Origin: JALOAD01 sp023228995 [NCBI: Candidatus Muiribacterium halophilum]
GTDB taxonomy: Bacteria; Muiribacteriota; Muiribacteriia; Muiribacteriales
DNA length: 21,135 bases
NCBI GenBank assembly: GCA_023228995.1
Contig: JALOAD010000056.1
Coordinates: forward strand, 1-21,135
Direction of reading: 5' to 3'
The position numbers and the translations under genes were made by a program. Position 1 is the first letter of the stretch, and every line of letters starts with the position of its first letter. Shown piece by piece: positions 1 through 8,824 of this stretch. The notes under the pieces were generated by a model. The model was not told the origin of the DNA, made no database searches, and was given only the letters and a program-made list of their open reading frames with translations.

Positions 1-119
1 CACTAGTACTCAGGTACTCAAATACGCTTCTTCATACCTTGTTTTATGGTTTGTAGGGTTTTAACCCTCTCACTATTTCACCATTCACCACTTCTCTTCT
101 TACAGCTCTGAACCTGTCT
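1..119. other. Non-coding flank downstream of the HEAT gene
   Basis: No gene is seen here. The stretch is less AT-rich than the genes. It contains a short perfect palindrome, AGGGTT-tt-AACCCT (55-68), and a pyrimidine-rich run of CTCAC/TTCACC words (67-95). Similar words occur in the intergenic regions near 8725-8825 and 11600-11630. The palindrome is not followed by a T tract on either strand, so I do not call it a terminator. Confidence 0.5.
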
Positions 120-3100
120 TTAAAGTCCATTGACTTTATATATTTTTTCTATTGCTTCTTCTGCTGCTTCTCTAACTGCTTTATATTGATCATATCTTGC
201 TTTTTTAAGTATATGAAGAGCTCTAATATCTCCAATTTTACCTAATGCAATAGCAGACTGTTCTCTAACCTGTTTTATTCTATCTTCAAGAAGTTCAATT
301 AATGATTCAACAGCTTCACTTGAACCGATTTCACCAAGTACAAATGCTCCGTTTTCTCTAATATATCTATTTCTATCCATTATTCTTTCAACTAATGGCT
401 CAACTGTTTCTATATAATTTAATTTTGACAAAATATCAGAAGAATTTAATCTTACTATTTCTTCTTCATCTTTTAATGCATTTATTAGTGGAATTATTGC
501 TTTTAATTCAAATTTTTTGAACGTTTCAAATACTTTGTTTTTTACCCATACATTTGAATCTGAATAAGCTAAACAAAGTGGTACAATTGATGATACATTG
601 CCAATTTCACCTAATGCTTCAACTGCCATTTCTCTTACAGAACTATCATTATCTGTAAGACATTTTATAATTGTATCCGTTGCTCTTTCATCTTTAAGAT
701 TAGCAAATTCTGAAAGTATCTGAGTTCTTACATTTGATGAAGGATCTTTTACATTAGATATAAATATATTAACTACTCTATGATCTTTAATTTTTGCAAG
801 AGATTTTACAGTTTCAATTCTTACATCTTCATTTCCATCTCTTAATACTGATGCAAGTGAATCTACTGCTCTTGGATCTTGAAGTTCCCCTAAAGTCTTA
901 ACAATTGTTAATCTCACACCTTCATTATGATCTTTCAATACTTTTGTTAATGGTTCAACAGCCATTCCAGAGCCAATTTTACCTAATGCTTCAACTGTTA
1001 TTTCACGTATTTTTTCATCTGAATTTCTAAGATGTTTTACAAGTGGATCTATTGCTTGAACATCTCTAAATTCACCAAGTGCATAAATTATGCCAGTTTT
1101 GTAAATATTTTCTTTATGAAGTTTTTCAACAAGTAATCTTATAATCTTTCTATCATTAATCTTCATAAGAGCCTGAGTTATATCAGAATGATGAACTCCG
1201 CTATCAATTTCTTCAAGAAGTTCAACAAGTACTTCTATTGCTTTAGTATTTCCTAATTCACCTAAAGCAACTGCACACCAATGTTTTAATTCTCTATCAG
1301 CTTTTTCAAGAAGTGTTATTATATCATCAACCATAAATTCATTACCATATCTGCCAATGAGTTCTACAGTGTTTTTTCTTAAAGCATTTAAAGCTTCTCT
1401 TGATATTTCAACAACTTCTTCCTGACCTAATGTTAATATATTAGCAAAATCACTATTTACTATTGTATCTTTTAAAATTGATATTAAAAGTTCATTAATG
1501 TTATCAAGTTGAAGTTTTCCAAATACTTTTGCAATTTCATATCTTATCCATGCATAACTTTCTTTTAGTGCAGGTATCATATAATCAGATTCCATAACTT
1601 TTTTATCAATTTTTAATACAGATAAAATAATTGCTTCTCTAACTTCTTCTAATTCACGATTTACAATTTTAAGAAGTGGAAGAATAGATCTTGCATCACC
1701 GATTTCACCTAAAATTAATATTATTTTTTCCAAAACTCTTTTATCAAGTATATTTAATTTGTTTTGTAATGGAATAACTGAGAATTTTTTTAATTTAACA
1801 AGTGAATCCATCGCTTTATCCGATACTTCATCAGATTCATCATATAGCATTTCTATCATTTTTTCTATAGCTTTTGGATTTCTTATTAGTCCAAATGCGT
1901 TAGCAACTTCTATTCTAACTTCTTCATTTGGATCTTGTATAAGTTCCATAAGAGCTTCAACACATAATTCATTACCTATTTCACCTAAGGAAGATACAAT
2001 TATCTGTCTTATTCTTTCATTTTTATCATCAATCATTTCAATTAATGGTTCTGCTGTTTCTTCAGCTTTAAGTTTTCCCAAGGCTTTGACTGATTCTATT
2101 CTTAATTCATCATCTACTGTATCATGAGCTGAAGCAAGCAAAGGTTTTATTGAAGAAATAGCTCCTATTTCCCCTAATGCCCAAGCTGCTTTTTTTCTTA
2201 CTTCAATATTAGGATCTTTTAATGAATCTACAAGTGAATCTACTGCAATACTTTGTTTTAATTTACCTAAAGCAATACAACATGCTTTTCTAATATATTC
2301 GTTAAAATCATTTAATAATGAAATAAGTGGTGATACTGCTATATCTTCTGCAATTTCTCCTAAAGCCCATATTGCATTTATCCTTACAGAATCATTTTGA
2401 TCAGAAAGAAGTCCAATAAGCTGTTCTACAGATAGTTTTGACTTAAGATTTCCGAGTCCCTTAGCAGAAACCATTCTTACATCATCATTCATATCTTTCA
2501 TTGCGTCAATAAGATGCTTTTCAGCTCTTATATCTTTGATTTCTGACAAAGATTTTGCAGCAATATATCTTAAATCTTCATTATTTTCTCTAAGAAGTTT
2601 TGTAAGAGTTGTGGTTGCTTTTTCTGACCCGATTTTTCCAAGTGATTCTGCTGCTATATAAACTAAATCTTCATTTGTATTTTCAAGAGCTTGAATTAAA
2701 ATCTCAACAGCTTTATCATCTTTTAAAATTCCAAGACTTCGAATTGTAAGATAACATATATCTTCATCTGATTCTAAAGATAATAATGATATCAATGGTT
2801 CAACAGCTTTATTGTCTGCTATTTTACCTAATGTATCAACAATTATTTCTTTAAGATCTTTAGATGATTCTTTAAGCATTTCTCCAAGAAGTTCAACACT
2901 TTCTGAAGCTTTTAACTCACCTAACTCTTCGATAATCCTGAATTTTTCATCTTCTCCAGGAGTTTTTTTAAGTTTTTCAATAAGTCTTCTGATTTGTTCA
3001 CTTTTTTCTATTTTTTCAACTTTTTCTGATTTTTTTACATTATCTTTAATTTCTTCTTTTTTAGTTTTATCATCAAATTCATTTTGCTCTTTAACAAGTC

Positions 3101-4325
3101 TGCTTTTTATTCTTTGAAGAAGTGGTATATCTTTGCTATAGTTTTGATTATTATCTATATTTTTAGAATTATCATCAAAACTATTAGCTATAGTTTTGGA
3201 TTTATTAGTTTTAATTGTTTCTTTATTTTCAATAATCTCTCTTTCTTGTTTTACTTCAGAATAATTTTCATCAACAGTATATTCTTCTTCTTTATCAATA
3301 CTATAATCTTCTTCAAAAGATTCATCAAGTATATCTATTCCTGTTGATTCTGAATTTATTATCTCATCTTCAAATTCAAGTCCTGATAATACTTCTTTTT
3401 TTGGAGGTAATACTTTATTATCTTCTTTTTTAGGAGGTAATAAATCTTCATATTCATCATCATAATGTTTTGAAATAATATTTTCTTTAATAGGTGGTAG
3501 TAGATCTTCATAATCTTCAATAACACCTTCATCTGATAAACTTATATCTTTAACATTAGAAGATTGTTCAAATTCCATAAGTTCTTTTTCGATTGCTTTT
3601 ATTTTTTTTTCAGGATGTTTTTCAAAATTATCTTTTGTTTTATCGGATTTTACAGGTTTTTTAACCTGTTTAGTTGTTTTTATATCATCAAAGGAGTTAA
3701 TGTTTTCTTCTACATTAAAAGAAAGTTCTTTTTCCAAGTTTTCTGAAAATGAGCTTGCAAAATCTTCAAATTCTGAAAAACTTGATTCAACTTCATTATC
3801 AATCTGTTTTTTTTCAACGGTTTTTGTTGGTTTTGAAGTTTTTTCTTCATTAAAAAAAGAATCAAGATCAATTTCTATATCATCATTTATTGTAACATCT
3901 AAAATTTCATCTTCTTCGGGGGTTTTGATAGATTTTTGAATACTTTTTTCTTTATCATCTTCAGTTTTATCATCTCCGCTATCAAGGAGTTCTCTAAATA
4001 TTTCATCATCATCTTCGGTTGTTTGTCCATCAAGTTCAATCGAGAAATTGTCTGAATTAAATTCTTTATTTGAAACACTAGAATCTATTGGTTCGCTTAT
4101 TTCTTCAAAAAAATCATCATCAGAAAAAAGTGAGTCTAAATCATCATTTTCACTTTTAGTAAAAGATTTATCAGGTTTTGTACTGACAATTTCATCAAGA
4201 TCTATATCAAAATCAAAATCAAAATCAAAATCCTGACTATTGTTTTTAACTGCAAGATCAGCTCCGCAACCAATGCAGAATTTATCTTTATCTTTATTTT
4301 CCTTCCCACATTTCGGACATTTCAT
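120..4325 (-). CDS. Giant zinc-ribbon / disordered / HEAT-repeat protein
   Basis: A 1401-residue cytoplasmic protein with no signal peptide or membrane segment. Residues 3-20 form a zinc ribbon (CPKC at 3-6, CIGC at 17-20). Residues about 25-440 are very acidic and Ser/Lys-rich, probably disordered, with an FD-repeat run (33-40) and three Leu-Pro-Pro motifs (271-311), two of them in YEDLLPP form. Residues about 443-1398 are some 30 tandem HEAT/PBS-lyase-like repeats of about 31 residues, with recurring ALG-x-I/L and AVEPLI-type helices. HEAT arrays of this kind are scaffolds that bind other proteins; no catalytic motif is visible. The ATG has a strong site (GGAGGGAGGAATT) and lies inside ptsI, overlapping it by 32 nt, so translation is probably coupled to the PTS genes. 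The partner is unknown; a role with the PTS or glucan enzymes is inference from the operon only. Confidence 0.9.
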   Translation of the reverse strand: MKCPKCGKENKDKDKFCIGCGADLAVKNNSQDFDFDFDFDIDLDEIVSTKPDKSFTKSENDDLDSLFSDDDFFEEISEPIDSSVSNKEFNSDNFSIELDGQTTEDDDEIFRELLDSGDDKTEDDKEKSIQKSIKTPEEDEILDVTINDDIEIDLDSFFNEEKTSKPTKTVEKKQIDNEVESSFSEFEDFASSFSENLEKELSFNVEENINSFDDIKTTKQVKKPVKSDKTKDNFEKHPEKKIKAIEKELMEFEQSSNVKDISLSDEGVIEDYEDLLPPIKENIISKHYDDEYEDLLPPKKEDNKVLPPKKEVLSGLEFEDEIINSESTGIDILDESFEEDYSIDKEEEYTVDENYSEVKQEREIIENKETIKTNKSKTIANSFDDNSKNIDNNQNYSKDIPLLQRIKSRLVKEQNEFDDKTKKEEIKDNVKKSEKVEKIEKSEQIRRLIEKLKKTPGEDEKFRIIEELGELKASESVELLGEMLKESSKDLKEIIVDTLGKIADNKAVEPLISLLSLESDEDICYLTIRSLGILKDDKAVEILIQALENTNEDLVYIAAESLGKIGSEKATTTLTKLLRENNEDLRYIAAKSLSEIKDIRAEKHLIDAMKDMNDDVRMVSAKGLGNLKSKLSVEQLIGLLSDQNDSVRINAIWALGEIAEDIAVSPLISLLNDFNEYIRKACCIALGKLKQSIAVDSLVDSLKDPNIEVRKKAAWALGEIGAISSIKPLLASAHDTVDDELRIESVKALGKLKAEETAEPLIEMIDDKNERIRQIIVSSLGEIGNELCVEALMELIQDPNEEVRIEVANAFGLIRNPKAIEKMIEMLYDESDEVSDKAMDSLVKLKKFSVIPLQNKLNILDKRVLEKIILILGEIGDARSILPLLKIVNRELEEVREAIILSVLKIDKKVMESDYMIPALKESYAWIRYEIAKVFGKLQLDNINELLISILKDTIVNSDFANILTLGQEEVVEISREALNALRKNTVELIGRYGNEFMVDDIITLLEKADRELKHWCAVALGELGNTKAIEVLVELLEEIDSGVHHSDITQALMKINDRKIIRLLVEKLHKENIYKTGIIYALGEFRDVQAIDPLVKHLRNSDEKIREITVEALGKIGSGMAVEPLTKVLKDHNEGVRLTIVKTLGELQDPRAVDSLASVLRDGNEDVRIETVKSLAKIKDHRVVNIFISNVKDPSSNVRTQILSEFANLKDERATDTIIKCLTDNDSSVREMAVEALGEIGNVSSIVPLCLAYSDSNVWVKNKVFETFKKFELKAIIPLINALKDEEEIVRLNSSDILSKLNYIETVEPLVERIMDRNRYIRENGAFVLGEIGSSEAVESLIELLEDRIKQVREQSAIALGKIGDIRALHILKKARYDQYKAVREAAEEAIEKIYKVNGL
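4206..4232. repeat. Hexanucleotide microsatellite (ATCAAA, 4.5 copies)
   Basis: Four perfect tandem copies of ATCAAA plus a half unit lie inside the HEAT gene. On the coding strand they encode the Phe-Asp run at residues 33-40. The unit is six bases long, so copy-number slippage would lengthen or shorten the acidic linker without breaking the frame. Confidence 0.85.
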
Positions 4326-6063
4326 TTATTAATTCCTCCCTCCCCATGAATTCCTTGAATCTTCCGGAAAGAAAACTTTTAATTTCTGTGTCTCTATCCA
4401 TATTCAATACAGTGTTTGTTATCTCTTTACACTCATCGACAGAAAAACTTCTCAAAAGCAGTTTTATTTTAGGTATAGCTGAAGGAACCATTGATAAAGA
4501 GTGAATTCCCAGTCCGATAAGTACCGGAAGACATAAAGGATCTGAAGCGATTTCTCCACAAACCTGTACTTTTTTATTATATTTTGTAGCTTTTGTTACT
4601 ATTTCATTCATAATACTGAATAATGCTTTATTATACCATGAATACATATTTGATATCTTATCATTTGTTCTATCAACTGCAAGTAAAAACTGAAGCATAT
4701 CATTTGTACCAATACTAAAAAAATCAATTTTTTGTGAAAAATAATCCATATAATATGCAGCAGAAGGTATTTCAACAAGAATACCTTTTTTTATTTCTTC
4801 ATTAAATACTGTTTTTGTTTTTTTTAATTCAAAAACACATTCATCAAATATTTCCATAATTTTTTCATATTGTTCTGATGAATTTATCATAGGATAAAGC
4901 AACATTATATTTGAAAAAGCAGCAGCTCTTAAAATCGCTTTAAGTTGAGTTTTAAAAACTTCTTTTTTATCAAGACATATTCTAATTCCACGCCAACCAA
5001 GAAACGGATTATTTTCTTCATGTATATTATTAATAGATGAAATATTTTTATCTCCGCCAGCATCTAAAGTCCTTATTACAAGATAATCTCCTTTAAAAGA
5101 ATCACCAAGCTTTTTATAATGTCTAAATTGCTCTTCTTCGCTTGGAATATCTTCTCTATCCATAAAAAGAAATTCAGTTCTATAAAGACCTACATTGTTC
5201 ACACCATATTCTTTCATTTTCTGAACTTCTTCAATAAGTGAAAGATTTGCAGCAAGATTTATCTTTTTACCATCTTTGGTTACTGAACTAAGTTTTTTAG
5301 TAGCTCTTCTTTTTTTTATCATTTTTTGATACTGTCTTCTCAAAAATACATATTTATCAAGTTCTTTATCAGAAAGATTAAAAAGAATTTCGTTTTCTTC
5401 TGTATCAATAACAATATATTCTCCATCACCTAAATACTCTACAATATTTTTAACTCCTGACAATGCAGGAATATCAAGCGATCTTGATAAAATCGCAACA
5501 TGAGATGTAATACCACCTTTTTCTGTGCATATACCAGCTACACCTTCTGAAGCAAGATGTAAAAGCTGTGTAGGAGTAAGTTCTTTTGCGATTATAATTG
5601 TACCATCAAGATCTTTTATCTTTAATGGTTGTTTATGTGTTAATCGAGAAATAATTCTATAACCTAAATCTTTTATATCAACCGTTCTTTCAGCTAAAAC
5701 TTCATTGCCAGATTTTTCAAATTTATCGGTTAATTCTTTAACAACTACATTTATAACAGATTCGACATTTTTTTTTATTATTTTTATTCTATTGAATATT
5801 TCATTATAAAAAAGTGGATCTTCGAGAATTTGAATATGTGCTTTAAAGATATTTGCTTCATCTCCATTTAATCTATCACCTTTTTCAATAGCTTCAATAG
5901 TTTCTAGAAGTTCTTTTTTTACTTTTGCAACACAAGTTTTGAATCTTCGTTGTTCTCTTATTACATTATCTATTGAATATATCTCACAATCTACATCAGC
6001 AAGAAAAATTTTACATTTTCCAACTGCTAAACCATCAGATACAGGAATACCTTTAAATTTCAC
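4294..6063 (-). CDS. ptsI: PTS enzyme I (phosphoenolpyruvate-protein phosphotransferase)
   Basis: Cytoplasmic enzyme that takes phosphate from PEP onto its own histidine and passes it to HPr. At 589 residues it is slightly longer than the usual 570-575. Seen in sequence: the N-terminal HPr-binding and swivel region with the active-site histidine in GGITSHVA (His188); the PEP-binding barrel with GLYRTEFLFMD (292-302), RTLDAGGDK (331-339), FLGWRGIR (354-361), VEIPSAA (430-436) and IGTNDMLQ (451-458); and the catalytic CGE (Cys502). All key residues are present. The start is GTG, 2 nt after the ptsH stop, with GAGG upstream, so it is translated with ptsH. The last ten residues or so are encoded by DNA that also encodes the start of the HEAT protein. 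Confidence 0.97.
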   Translation of the reverse strand: MKFKGIPVSDGLAVGKCKIFLADVDCEIYSIDNVIREQRRFKTCVAKVKKELLETIEAIEKGDRLNGDEANIFKAHIQILEDPLFYNEIFNRIKIIKKNVESVINVVVKELTDKFEKSGNEVLAERTVDIKDLGYRIISRLTHKQPLKIKDLDGTIIIAKELTPTQLLHLASEGVAGICTEKGGITSHVAILSRSLDIPALSGVKNIVEYLGDGEYIVIDTEENEILFNLSDKELDKYVFLRRQYQKMIKKRRATKKLSSVTKDGKKINLAANLSLIEEVQKMKEYGVNNVGLYRTEFLFMDREDIPSEEEQFRHYKKLGDSFKGDYLVIRTLDAGGDKNISSINNIHEENNPFLGWRGIRICLDKKEVFKTQLKAILRAAAFSNIMLLYPMINSSEQYEKIMEIFDECVFELKKTKTVFNEEIKKGILVEIPSAAYYMDYFSQKIDFFSIGTNDMLQFLLAVDRTNDKISNMYSWYNKALFSIMNEIVTKATKYNKKVQVCGEIASDPLCLPVLIGLGIHSLSMVPSAIPKIKLLLRSFSVDECKEITNTVLNMDRDTEIKSFLSGRFKEFMGREELINEMSEMWEGK

Positions 6064-6065
6064 TG

Positions 6066-6335
6066 TTAATCCTCATCAAATTTTCTTTCAAAAAGATTTT
6101 TTATATCATCAGCAGCTTTATCATCATCAGAGTTGTTTTCAGCAGTTATTTCAATCTCAGTTCCACATTCAGCAGCAAGCATCATAATACTAAGAATACT
6201 TTTTGCATCAGCAACAATACCATTTGCAATAAGTTTAATATTGCCACTATGTTTCATTGCTGCATCAACAATCATAGAAGCAGGTCGAGCGTGAATTCCT
6301 AGTTTATTTTTAATTTTTAATTTTAAACTTTTCAT
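6066..6335 (-). CDS. ptsH: PTS phosphocarrier protein HPr
   Basis: An 89-residue phosphocarrier that moves phosphate from enzyme I to sugar-specific EIIA proteins. The phosphorylated histidine is His15 in GIHARPAS. Ser46 in the segment AKSILSIMML sits where HPr kinase/phosphorylase acts in Firmicutes and several other phyla. A regulatory as well as transport role is therefore possible, though no hprK gene is in the window. The gene starts 9 nt after the GH57 stop with only a weak site (GTGTGG), consistent with co-transcription. The C-terminal tail is acidic and slightly extended. Confidence 0.96.
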   Translation of the reverse strand: MKSLKLKIKNKLGIHARPASMIVDAAMKHSGNIKLIANGIVADAKSILSIMMLAAECGTEIEITAENNSDDDKAADDIKNLFERKFDED

Positions 6336-6344
6336 TTAGCCACA

Positions 6345-8471
6345 CTATATTTTTATAATATTTTTTGTAATCCTAAAATTATGTTTTTCATCTATATCAA
6401 TACTAAATTTTTGATTAAACAAAATTACACTTGATTGATAGTTTTTTTCAAATCCAGCTTCTGAAAGTGATACTGTCTGAAGCGGATAAGTCCATATATT
6501 TATATAATTATCAGTATTAAATTCATAACTATAATTATTATAAGTATCATTCATTGTTATCTCATTTTTTTCCTCTAATGTCAATATAGCATCTGCATAA
6601 TAATTTTCAGTTTTTTTACCATCTACAGTATAAAATCTATCTTCTGCATGACCACCAAGCATAGAAAGAATAAACTCAACACCATGCCATAAATCCAATT
6701 TTTTATTTGAAAGATTTTTAATTGAATAATCAATAACAATTGCTCTATCTTTTAATAATATATTTTTAGTAACTTTTATTTTTTCAAAAAAACCATCAAC
6801 CCAAACTCCACCATTTCTTGAAAGTTTCAGATTTTGATTACCAGAATTATCAACATAAATATCATAAGAATAAGGTTCGATTACAAAATCACCCTGTTCA
6901 CCATATTTAAGATTCATTATTTTATTTACATCTGTATCACTATGAAAAAAATGATCAATAAGAGACATTCTCTTATACCAATCAAAACAAAGTAAATTCT
7001 CAAGTCCGGCTTCTTTAACAACAACTTTATCTTCTGAATCAGTTGCATCATAGGAAATTTTACCTTGTTCAATAAGTTTTTTTAGTTTTTTATGATAAAA
7101 TTCTTCATATCTTGAAAGTGTATTAAGAAGATTATAATTAATTTCTTTAATATCTTCCTCAAAAATAGCTCCACCTTTTTCAATATCAAAATAAAGACTT
7201 ATAAATCTGTTATTCATAATAATTTCATCATTACCATCAAGATTAATATCTCTTTTTTCAATTTTAGATAAATTATCTTTTTTATTACTAATATCAGCTA
7301 GTTTTTCAGCCTGAATGAGATTTTCATAAATTGCATGTCTTAAATGAGGTAAATAAAGACCGCCAAAAACACCGTGCCAATACGGACAATTACATTGACC
7401 TGCCCATAAATGGTCAAGAGCCTGATTCTTATATTTACCTTCAGGCATTTCATAAACTTTTTCGTGTACATAAAGCATTTTTTTGTGCATTGAATTTGAT
7501 TCAGGATATTTAAATTGAAAATTCCTAAAATACCCTTTACCAAAATAAAGCTGAAATTTATTTTCAAGACCTTTCTTTTTAAAATCTTCTTTATAAACTG
7601 CAAGATCTTCTTGCATATTAGCAGGAAGAGCCCATTCCATCATTTCTGAATAACTTGCATTGTTAAGATATATAAGACCATTTGATTTAAAGTTTTCTGT
7701 ATAATCAGAAAATGTTCTAACATTTATCCAATCTTTATTATCATATAAAAGTTGGAAAAAATCTTTTAACCAACCTTTTTCATAAACACTATTATAAGTT
7801 CCCGGCCATTCTCCAAATTTTTCACCATCATCTGCACTAGTTAAAAAAGTATTACCGGATTCATCAGCACTTTCAAGAAAATATTTCATTATATCTTCAT
7901 GCGGAGAAAATGGTATAAGATATCTTGATTTTTTATCTATAGGTACTAATTTAAGCATTTTACCCTGATCTTCAGTTGTAAAGTAACCTTTTAATTTTTC
8001 AGGATTTACTCCAACTGACATAAAATGAGAATCATCAAGAACAACATATTTAATACCAGAATCAACAAGAGCACCAACAATTCCCTGTTCCCAAACTCTT
8101 TCGGCAAGCCACATACCAGTAGGATTATAATCAAGAGTCTTATTGATAAATTCAGTCTGTTTTTTTATTTGACCAATTCTGTCTTCATAAGGAATTATAG
8201 ACATTATTGGTTCATAAAATCCACCTGTTAATATTTCAATTTGTTCATTTTTAATAAGTGTTTTTAATTTTGCAAAAAATTCATTTCTATTTATATATAT
8301 CCATTCAAGAAGAATTCCGGTAAAGTGAATATTAGCTTTCATATGAGGAAATTTAAGTAATGTATCAATAAAAGGTTTATATGAATGATTGTAGGCATGT
8401 TCGAATACAAAATCAAAATTCCCAACTGGTTGATGATTATGTATACCAAAAACAAAATTAATCTTTTTCAT
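6345..8471 (-). CDS. GH57 4-alpha-glucanotransferase / alpha-amylase-like enzyme
   Basis: A 708-residue retaining glycosidase of family GH57, without a signal peptide, so probably cytoplasmic and acting on glycogen or maltodextrins. Conserved regions seen: HNHQP (11-15), GGFYEP (83-88), WLAERVWE with the likely nucleophile Glu124, and DDGEKFGEWPGT with the likely acid/base Asp214. A helical region follows, with QCNCPYWHGVFGG (359-371) as in the DUF1925 part. The C-terminal beta-rich domain (about 410-705) matches DUF1926. This layout is that of the Thermococcus litoralis 4-alpha-glucanotransferase group (about 660 residues). First gene of an operon with ptsH and ptsI. The ATG has a strong site (GGAGGGG). 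Transferase versus hydrolase cannot be decided from sequence. Confidence 0.92.
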   Translation of the reverse strand: MKKINFVFGIHNHQPVGNFDFVFEHAYNHSYKPFIDTLLKFPHMKANIHFTGILLEWIYINRNEFFAKLKTLIKNEQIEILTGGFYEPIMSIIPYEDRIGQIKKQTEFINKTLDYNPTGMWLAERVWEQGIVGALVDSGIKYVVLDDSHFMSVGVNPEKLKGYFTTEDQGKMLKLVPIDKKSRYLIPFSPHEDIMKYFLESADESGNTFLTSADDGEKFGEWPGTYNSVYEKGWLKDFFQLLYDNKDWINVRTFSDYTENFKSNGLIYLNNASYSEMMEWALPANMQEDLAVYKEDFKKKGLENKFQLYFGKGYFRNFQFKYPESNSMHKKMLYVHEKVYEMPEGKYKNQALDHLWAGQCNCPYWHGVFGGLYLPHLRHAIYENLIQAEKLADISNKKDNLSKIEKRDINLDGNDEIIMNNRFISLYFDIEKGGAIFEEDIKEINYNLLNTLSRYEEFYHKKLKKLIEQGKISYDATDSEDKVVVKEAGLENLLCFDWYKRMSLIDHFFHSDTDVNKIMNLKYGEQGDFVIEPYSYDIYVDNSGNQNLKLSRNGGVWVDGFFEKIKVTKNILLKDRAIVIDYSIKNLSNKKLDLWHGVEFILSMLGGHAEDRFYTVDGKKTENYYADAILTLEEKNEITMNDTYNNYSYEFNTDNYINIWTYPLQTVSLSEAGFEKNYQSSVILFNQKFSIDIDEKHNFRITKNIIKI

Positions 8472-8504
8472 TAAATCCCCTCCAGAATTCTTTAAATAAT
8501 AAAT

Positions 8505-8532
8505 ATTATACAGGATTTTAAGCTTAAATCAA
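8505..8532 (-). promoter_or_regulatory. Sigma-70-like promoter of the GH57-ptsH-ptsI-HEAT operon
   Basis: On the minus strand a perfect -10 box TATAAT (8505-8510) is preceded, after 16 nt, by TTGATT (8527-8532), which matches four of six -35 positions. The -10 box ends about 33 nt before the GH57 ATG, and a strong ribosome-binding site follows. Nothing else upstream on this strand explains expression of the operon. Confidence 0.7.
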
Positions 8533-8672
8533 AAAAATAATTAAAAAATTATATAAGCCGAAAAGTACATCAACACAACTTTAACTTTTTATACCCTCAA
8601 ACCCCTAACTTTACAAGCCTGCGAATAGTGAACGAGTAAATACAGTTAGCTCAGCTAAAGCTGTTAGTGCGT

Positions 8673-8713
8673 TAAAAACAAAAACAGATCCCGGCTCAGA
8701 ATAGTACCGGGAT
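8673..8713 (-). terminator. Candidate rho-independent terminator of unit B
   Basis: Perfect 7-bp stem ATCCCGG / CCGGGAT (8688-8694 with 8707-8713) and a 12-nt loop. Read on the minus strand, the tail is CTGTTTTTGTTTTT, T-rich with one G. It lies about 135 nt past the stop of the ligase gene, further than usual. The arms also resemble dispersed palindromic repeats known from many genomes, so it may be a repeat that serves as terminator. Confidence 0.5.
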
Positions 8714-8797
8714 GACAGCATTTTCCTATTTCACCCCTTCACTCTCTCACGCTTTTTTTCACTATTATCTTTAACCACTTCACGCTCTCGCTCTCAA

Positions 8798-8824
8798 CCC
8801 CTCAAACCCCTTAAACCCCTAAAA
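8798..8824. repeat. 9-nt period C-rich tandem repeat (CCCCTYAAA)
   Basis: Three units start at 8798, 8807 and 8816: CCCCTCAAA, CCCCTTAAA and CCCCTAAAA. A related CCCTCAAACCCC occurs at 8594-8605, and the complementary form AAGGGTTGAGGGTTGAG near 11606-11622. On the minus strand this is three evenly spaced GGGG runs. Function unknown. Confidence 0.6.

Noticed and set aside
55-68. AGGGTT-tt-AACCCT palindrome as terminator of the HEAT operon
   Set aside because: Two-base loop and no T tract after it on the minus strand.
1759-4236. Several plus-strand frames (60-122 codons) opposite the HEAT gene
   Set aside because: Shadows of a repetitive gene, with biased Ser/Ile/Phe composition and no family likeness.
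7340-7603. Minus-strand frame of 87 codons inside the GH57 gene
   Set aside because: Other-frame shadow of well-conserved GH57 sequence.
8798-8824. G-quadruplex on the minus strand
   Set aside because: Only three close GGGG runs are present; a fourth is too distant for a confident call.
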